DNA of 64,000 nucleotides. It comes from Listeria goaensis. GTDB taxonomy: Bacteria > Bacillota > Bacilli > Lactobacillales > Listeriaceae. Position 1 is the stretch's first letter. The number at the start of each line of letters is the position of its first letter. A program made the translations under genes and the position numbers. The DNA is taken from the NCBI RefSeq assembly GCF_900186125.1, contig NZ_FYBQ01000002.1, positions 335,384-399,383 of the forward strand, given 5' to 3'. Below, in pieces: positions 60,126 to 64,000 of the stretch. The notes beneath the pieces were generated by a model. That model saw nothing but the letters and a program-made list of their open reading frames with translations, searched no databases and was not told the origin of the DNA.

Positions 60126-60242
60126 AAACTTGTTAAAAAACTTAGAAATATTTTTTTACTTATATCATAAATTCATCTTTTAAATTTACTGAAAGTATAT
60201 TTAAACTATAATAAGTTTCTTTGAATTTTTAACATTGATTTT

Positions 60243-60590
60243 TTAATGCCCCAAAGATGTTAGCAGTTCTGCTCCAGCTTCTCTACACTTTTTCCACTCA
60301 CTAGCATCTTTAAGTGCTTCTTCACACCAAAGTGCTTTGTCCTTGCTCATATCATCTAATTTTTCATCAATACTTAAAAATTGCTGATACTGTTCTTTAG
60401 TTATCCAAGCATTTTCAAATAATTCTTTTGCATAATTCAATGTAATATCAGAAAAATCCGAAGCTATTTCATCAGCAACCGAAAAACCTTTTAATTTTTT
60501 TATTTGTTTCTCTGCAGACATTGAAAATTCTTGAAGATTCTCAATAACTCTGTCATATAATATTGTCAATTTTTCTACGTCTCCAGTCAT
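60243..60590 (-). CDS. Putative immunity protein, cassette 1
   Basis: 115 residues, all-helical (LTILYDRVIENLQEFSMSAE, AKELFENAWITKEQYQQFLS) with a WKKC near the end. Its start overlaps the toxin-tip stop by four bases (ATGA), the usual toxin/immunity coupling. No family recognised. The toxin partner is the frame at 60587-60946. Confidence 0.65.
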   Translation of the reverse strand: MTGDVEKLTILYDRVIENLQEFSMSAEKQIKKLKGFSVADEIASDFSDITLNYAKELFENAWITKEQYQQFLSIDEKLDDMSKDKALWCEEALKDASEWKKCREAGAELLTSLGH

Positions 60591-60946
60591 TTTTTCACAA
60601 CCTTTCCATTCGTATAAATCCTAATAATTCCATGTTCTGGAGAAGATACTTTATAATATGGTAAATCGCCATGATGACCACCACCAGGGTGATATTGAAT
60701 ATATCTCGAGCTTCCACTAGTTCCTGCTGGCGGATTCATACTAAATCCCCCACCTTTTTCGTAGAGAATACCCGCTTTCTTATACGTCGTGCTTAAACCT
60801 AGCCCCATCACCACGTCCATCAAGCCACTTTCATCCAGCGTGCCTTTCACCGATTCCACATACGCTGATGCCCGAAGCGTGCCACCAACCATACCTGTGT
60901 ATTTCGTGCCGTCCATATAATCGGTGCCGGTTTTCCACGATTCCAT
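60587..60946 (-). CDS. Orphan LXG toxin tip, cassette 1
   Basis: 119 residues. The first ~60 are the pre-toxin segment shared with the other cassettes (ESWKTGTDYMDGTKYTGMVG, ESGLMDVVMGLGLST). The unique tip reads SRYIQYHPGGGHHGDLPYYK and IIRIYTNGKVVKK. No LXG domain or ribosome site precedes it, so it is probably a silent tip usable after recombination into a full LXG gene. Toxin activity unknown. Confidence 0.7.
   Translation of the reverse strand: MESWKTGTDYMDGTKYTGMVGGTLRASAYVESVKGTLDESGLMDVVMGLGLSTTYKKAGILYEKGGGFSMNPPAGTSGSSRYIQYHPGGGHHGDLPYYKVSSPEHGIIRIYTNGKVVKK
60779..60944 (-). repeat. Pre-toxin repeat, copy 1
   Basis: About 165 bases encoding ESWKTGTDYMDGTKYTGMVG to GLGLST. Nearly identical to 62020-62190 and 63880-64000, with most differences silent or single residues. 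It is the homology block through which tips could recombine. Confidence 0.85.
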
Positions 60947-61037
60947 GTTACTTGATTCCTAAGGTAATGTTCCTGCCCACTTAACAAACCGTCTCTCATA
61001 CCAAGCAACACACTGATTTTATACTTTTAAAAACAGT

Positions 61038-61095
61038 TAAAAAGATATGAGTACGCTACTCTCTCTACAAAGTTAGTTTTCTCATATCTTTTTCG
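61038..61095. terminator. Hairpin between cassettes 1 and 2
   Basis: AAAAAGATATGAG pairs with CTCATATCTTTTT, loop ~30 bases; A/T runs give terminators on both strands. From 60947 to 61221 there is no gene. Confidence 0.65.
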
Positions 61096-61134
61096 GTAGT
61101 GCGACTTCTATACAGTGAATACAGCTAGCTTTTG

Positions 61135-61182
61135 TTAGCTATCGGCAACTTGATTAGTGAGTTACAGCTTACTAGTCAAGGC
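61135..61182. repeat. Cassette-end repeat, copy 1
   Basis: TTAGCTATCGGCAACTTGAT and the following ~28 bases match 62819-62868 at about three of four positions (shared blocks TTAGCTAT, AACT, ATTAG, GAGT, GCTTACTA, TCAAG). Both copies lie just beyond the immunity gene stop of a cassette and lead into a T-rich hairpin. It probably marks the homologous boundary of cassettes. Confidence 0.6.
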
Positions 61183-61221
61183 TTTACTATTCGACTCCAA
61201 TCAGATAGTAAAGTGCCTTTT

Positions 61222-61530
61222 TTATTTTATTAAATTCCAAAGTTTATCATTTAATGCACTGATGGACTGATTGATTTCTATTCTTTTTGAGTTATCATTA
61301 TCCCAAACATAAAAATCAGTTAATCCTCCTTGAGGAGGATAAATATTCTTCGACATATCTTTTAATAGTTCTTTTTTTTTCGAACTCTTCATATCTGAAT
61401 CTAAAATTTCACTTATATCTTTTAACTTCTGAATTTGATATTTGATTTTTCCATTATCATATTTTATTAAAAGCGGTAATAATTGTTGTACTACAATTTT
61501 AATCTCAAGTTCAGTTTCCAAATAACTCAC
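61222..61530 (-). CDS. Putative immunity protein, cassette 2
   Basis: 102 residues, helical (YLETELEIKIVVQQLLPLLI, QIQKLKDISEILDSDMKSSK). It lies 79 bases downstream of the cassette 2 tip. Family unknown; function from context. Confidence 0.62.
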   Translation of the reverse strand: MSYLETELEIKIVVQQLLPLLIKYDNGKIKYQIQKLKDISEILDSDMKSSKKKELLKDMSKNIYPPQGGLTDFYVWDNDNSKRIEINQSISALNDKLWNLIK

Positions 61531-61609
61531 CCTATCCTACTTTAATGGTTGCTTCCCTAAAATATTTACTTTGTCTAAAAGCCATGGCTCTTGAATAAAT
61601 ACTTGATTA

Positions 61610-62161
61610 TTATTTAAGCCTCCTTGATAGATTCCCTACTGGTCCTTTGTAAATTGCTGTACCAGCTGGTATCTCAACCTTATAAACTGTATCTATCGTG
61701 GATGTTCCCGTTAATGCCCCATTTTTATCTAACCATTGAGGTTTTACTGCCGAATTGATTCGAACATCTGCTACTGAACTAGGTGGTGTTTCTGTGAACC
61801 ACTTTCCTAAGGGACTTGTCGAATCTCCACCTCTATAGTAGACTTTCGGTTCTTTTAAAACCTCCATATCATATCTGCCGCCATAAAAATTCTTATTTGG
61901 TTGTCCTCTAACTTCATTCAATGGTCCTGGATTGTCATATCCATGATATTTATAAGTATATAAATCATCGTATTTTGAAGTTACATCAGCCCCACTGGCT
62001 TTCTCATACGTCATACTCCCCCGAATCGCCGCAGTACTCAAGCCTAGCCCCATCACCACGTCCATCAGGCCACTTTCAGCCAGCGTACCTTTCACCGATT
62101 CCACATACGTTGATGCCCGAAGCGTGCCACCAACCATACCTGTGTATTGCGTGCCGTCCAT
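61610..62161 (-). CDS. Orphan LXG toxin tip, cassette 2
   Basis: 183 residues from ATG 62161. First ~50 residues are the shared pre-toxin segment (GTQYTGMVGGTLRASTYVES). The tip carries KVYYRGGDSTSPLGKWFTET, SSVADVRINSA and VDTVYKVEIPAG-like IDTVYKVEIPAGTAIYKG, a pattern I associate with glycohydrolase/ADP-ribosyl-type toxins, unproven. Upstream the frame continues back to ESWKTGTYYMDG and beyond, where one missing A in an A run (62200-62210) would join it to a further LXG-like stretch KYLDPSDYQIITNEELNKK. Confidence 0.72.
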   Translation of the reverse strand: MDGTQYTGMVGGTLRASTYVESVKGTLAESGLMDVVMGLGLSTAAIRGSMTYEKASGADVTSKYDDLYTYKYHGYDNPGPLNEVRGQPNKNFYGGRYDMEVLKEPKVYYRGGDSTSPLGKWFTETPPSSVADVRINSAVKPQWLDKNGALTGTSTIDTVYKVEIPAGTAIYKGPVGNLSRRLK

Positions 62162-62190
62162 ATAATAGGTGCCGGTTTTCCACGATTCAG
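62007..62190 (-). repeat. Pre-toxin repeat, copy 2
   Basis: Same block as copy 1, extended at its 3' side by the AAIRGSMTYE codons shared with copy 3. Copies 2 and 3 are closer to each other than to copy 1. Confidence 0.85.
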
Positions 62191-62383
62191 TGATTTTTTG
62201 TTTAACTCCTCATTCGTGATAATTTGGTAATCACTTGGGTCTAAGTACTTTCCTTTCCAGCAGACCCAAATTGTAAGAGTGCTACTCCAGCGTAATTTGC
62301 TAGTTTATGCGGACTGGAAAAGGGGAATTTAAAAGGAAGTGGAAAAAATAGATAAAACTGAGTTTTCTAATCTGTAACACACT

Positions 62384-62440
62384 ATAAAGAAAGTCAATAG
62401 ACCGCTAGGCTCTCCTAACGTCGCTATTGACTTTCTTTAT
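62384..62440. terminator. Large inverted repeat between cassettes 2 and 3
   Basis: ATAAAGAAAGTCAATAG (384-400) and its exact complement CTATTGACTTTCTTTAT (424-440) frame a loop that itself contains a small CTAGG/CCTAA hairpin. A bidirectional terminator or insulator; no transposon genes lie beside it. The rest of 62194-62913 shows another hairpin GTAGCAC/GTGCTAC (62614-62636) and the LXG-like fragment noted above (62200-62300, minus), but no intact gene. Confidence 0.7.
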
Positions 62441-62818
62441 TGGGCATGTCTGTTTGTTGGTGCCCGAGGAACTCACTAAATAGCTAGACTTTGATTTGTT
62501 CCTCGAGACTTTTCAGCATAACATGACCAACGTTTGCTTTAACATTTGAATTTGTTCTTTCATTTTTCTGATGAAGGAGAAAAATTACCTATAACCTACT
62601 TCCAAAAATTTTCACAGTAGCACCATTTGCTAGTGCTACTTCATTTAAAATAAGTAGGGGGAATTTTTTATTTTCGTTGCTAAGGCTTTGGTGGCATCAT
62701 CTTCATACTTGAAACTCCTATTGATAATATTTCTTATTTTAGCTACTTGTTTTAACAATAAATTTAAAAGTAAAAAAGAAACGATTTAATTGAACTTGTT
62801 TCCTTCCAGAAATTACAG

Positions 62819-62868
62819 TTAGCTATTGATAACTCAATTAGCGAGTGTATTGCTTACTATTCAAGACT
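62819..62868. repeat. Cassette-end repeat, copy 2
   Basis: Counterpart of 61135-61182. It is followed by GACTCAACCAC/GTGATTGAGTGTC and TTTTTATTTTTT, a plus-strand-oriented terminator ending at the stop of the SUFU gene. Confidence 0.6.
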
Positions 62869-62913
62869 CAACCACCTGATTACCCGTCTTGTGATTGAGT
62901 GTCTTTTTATTTT

Positions 62914-63480
62914 TTATATTACAGAATCTCTATTTAAATCAAAAATATCTATTTCATTTTTTTCAAATAAATCCTCTAACTCCTCTGCACTGTTATTTCT
63001 TACAAATTCAAACTCTTTATCTGAAATTGGAACCAACATTAACCATGTTATATGCACATTTTCTGTATCAATATATCCCAACTCGTCCCATAAAAATGGA
63101 TTTGTGAAAAGGACATGTTTCATAGAAGTTTCTTCATAATATTCGCTAATAATATTAGGGTATATTGTTCCAGGTTTACAAGAAAATTGGTCATTTATAA
63201 TATTAAATGCACAGCTACTTAATACATTTCCAAATTTTTCATATGTTGATTCACACCCTCCAACAAATTCTACTCGTATTTCTTTATTTGGGGATTTTAA
63301 ACCAATTCCATAATTTGAAAGTCCAATTGTTGAATAGGTAGTAATTTCTTCATAAGGTCTATCAGTACCAATAAATATATCAATAGCCGAATTTTCATTT
63401 CTATCTCTATACTCTACTACTTTAGGATTACCTCCAACAGCTTGCAAAATTCTTTGTGCAACGAGTTTATCATTATTCAT
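62914..63480 (-). CDS. SUFU-domain immunity protein, cassette 3
   Basis: 188 residues. Pattern AVGGNPKVVEYRDRNENSAI, TIGLSNYGIGL, and ITWLMLVPISDKEFEFVRNN with the acidic ending EDLFEKNEIDIFDLNRDSV is the suppressor-of-fused-like domain often encoded as immunity protein beside polymorphic toxins. It follows the GH-E tip by 15 bases. Protects the producer against that nuclease. Confidence 0.85.
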   Translation of the reverse strand: MNNDKLVAQRILQAVGGNPKVVEYRDRNENSAIDIFIGTDRPYEEITTYSTIGLSNYGIGLKSPNKEIRVEFVGGCESTYEKFGNVLSSCAFNIINDQFSCKPGTIYPNIISEYYEETSMKHVLFTNPFLWDELGYIDTENVHITWLMLVPISDKEFEFVRNNSAEELEDLFEKNEIDIFDLNRDSVI

Positions 63481-63495
63481 TTATTTTTACTCTCC

Positions 63496-64000
63496 TTATG
63501 GTCCAAAATATTTGTTTGTAACGTCTTCCCCAGCATGTCCTCTGTTAGAGCTAGGCAACTCAGGTCTATAATGAGAGGGGTCATTATGTTCGTCAAGAAA
63601 TTGTTTCCTGGGAATTTCTCTGTCTGCCGCACTTTGTTGATGCTTTTTAAACTCATACCCTGGTTTATGTCCCATATCCCATGGCTCCTCAACATGTAAT
63701 GGTTGTTGTGTTAATGGATCTCTTACAATTCCATCACTACTTTTAGCATTATTCCATACTTCATCTCTTACACCTTTTCTATACCCTGATGGTCTTTTAT
63801 AGGCTTTCTTTTCAGCTTCAGTTAATATCCTAGGAGTAACTTCATCAATTTTTGAAGTAGTCCCACCTGCTCCCTCATACGTCATACTCCCCCGAATCGC
63901 CGCCGTACTCAAGCCTAGCCCCATTACCACGTCCATCAGGCCACTTTCATCCAGCGTACCTTTCACCGATTCCACATACGCGGATGCCCGAAGCGTGCCA
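63496..64000 (-). CDS. LXG toxin C-terminus with GH-E (HNH-like) nuclease tip, cut by window edge
   Basis: The frame is open to the window end, so the N-terminus is missing. The end of the frame contains the shared pre-toxin segment and then a GH-E type nuclease: SGYRKGVRDEVWNNAK, DMGHKPGYEFKKHQQSA and FLDEHNDPSHYRPELPSSNR followed by GHAGED. Expected activity: DNA cleavage in rival cells after type VII secretion. It could be the end of the intact LXG gene feeding the array, or another orphan tip. Confidence 0.8.
   Translation of the reverse strand, partial: GTLRASAYVESVKGTLDESGLMDVVMGLGLSTAAIRGSMTYEGAGGTTSKIDEVTPRILTEAEKKAYKRPSGYRKGVRDEVWNNAKSSDGIVRDPLTQQPLHVEEPWDMGHKPGYEFKKHQQSAADREIPRKQFLDEHNDPSHYRPELPSSNRGHAGEDVTNKYFGP

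Noticed and set aside
62384..62440. Insertion-sequence terminal inverted repeats
   Set aside because: The arms are only 23 bases apart with no transposase or target duplication; it behaves as a hairpin terminator.
1..64000. CRISPR array
   Set aside because: No series of regularly spaced identical repeats was seen; the only repeats are the LXG blocks, tape measure repeats and short operators.

Overview
The window is Listeria chromosome carrying a complete A118-type Siphoviridae prophage inside comK. Low G+C, the split comK competence gene, a comK-targeting large serine integrase, WxL cell-wall proteins, a FusB-type protein and LXG toxin modules all point to Listeria. I cannot fix the species. 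From memory, the order azoreductase / rhodanese / two ABC exporters / MarR / MATE on the right resembles the lmo0605-lmo0611 block of L. monocytogenes EGD-e in inverted orientation. In EGD-e comK lies far from that block, so this may be another species or a rearranged chromosome. Layout: (1) 239-463 comK 5' half. (2) 429-40305 prophage, bounded by a 10-bp shared att sequence. Reading leftward on the minus strand it holds the early operon (Cro-like, Rha antirepressor, ERF, HNHc, DnaD-like, SSB, many small genes, ArpU-like late regulator), then terminase, portal, head, tail and baseplate, then holin and a GH25 endolysin. At the far left end, after a terminator, sits a non-phage cargo: an LXG-TNT type VII secreted toxin with an immunity gene. 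The plus-strand lysogeny end (32.8-40.3 kb) holds several small HTH regulators, a membrane protein, an Fst-like type I toxin-antitoxin locus, a convergent beta-protein/sce7726 nuclease pair (candidate phage defence), an SOS-box promoter, an HTH/ImmA pair, a DUF4352 protein and the integrase. (3) 40296-40708 comK 3' half. (4) 40.8-42.4 kb HTH repressor, a 22-codon leader peptide with an overlapping hairpin, a CD3324-like protein and a FusB/EF-G-binding protein. (5) 42.4-50.1 kb minus-strand WxL surface operon (one large WxL gene broken by an in-frame amber codon, a short LPXTG protein, three small WxL proteins, a WxL-interacting protein), divergent from a Crp/Fnr-PrfA family regulator. (6) 50.2-60.1 kb chromosomal genes: Eis-like acetyltransferase, azoreductase, secreted peptidoglycan-binding protein, rhodanese, heterodimeric ABC exporter with MarR repressor, MATE exporter and small membrane proteins. 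(7) 60.2-64.0 kb an array of LXG toxin-tip cassettes, each with a candidate immunity gene, sharing a repeated pre-toxin segment; the last runs off the window. How the genes work together: the prophage couples its decision circuitry to host SOS and comK disruption, and carries three possible fitness modules (T7SS toxin/immunity, Fst addiction locus, beta/sce7726 pair). The right flank adds a second, unrelated LXG toxin repertoire. Several genes carry single-base lesions: amber codons in a small phage gene and in the large WxL gene, and one-base losses in a DUF1642 gene and a toxin cassette.
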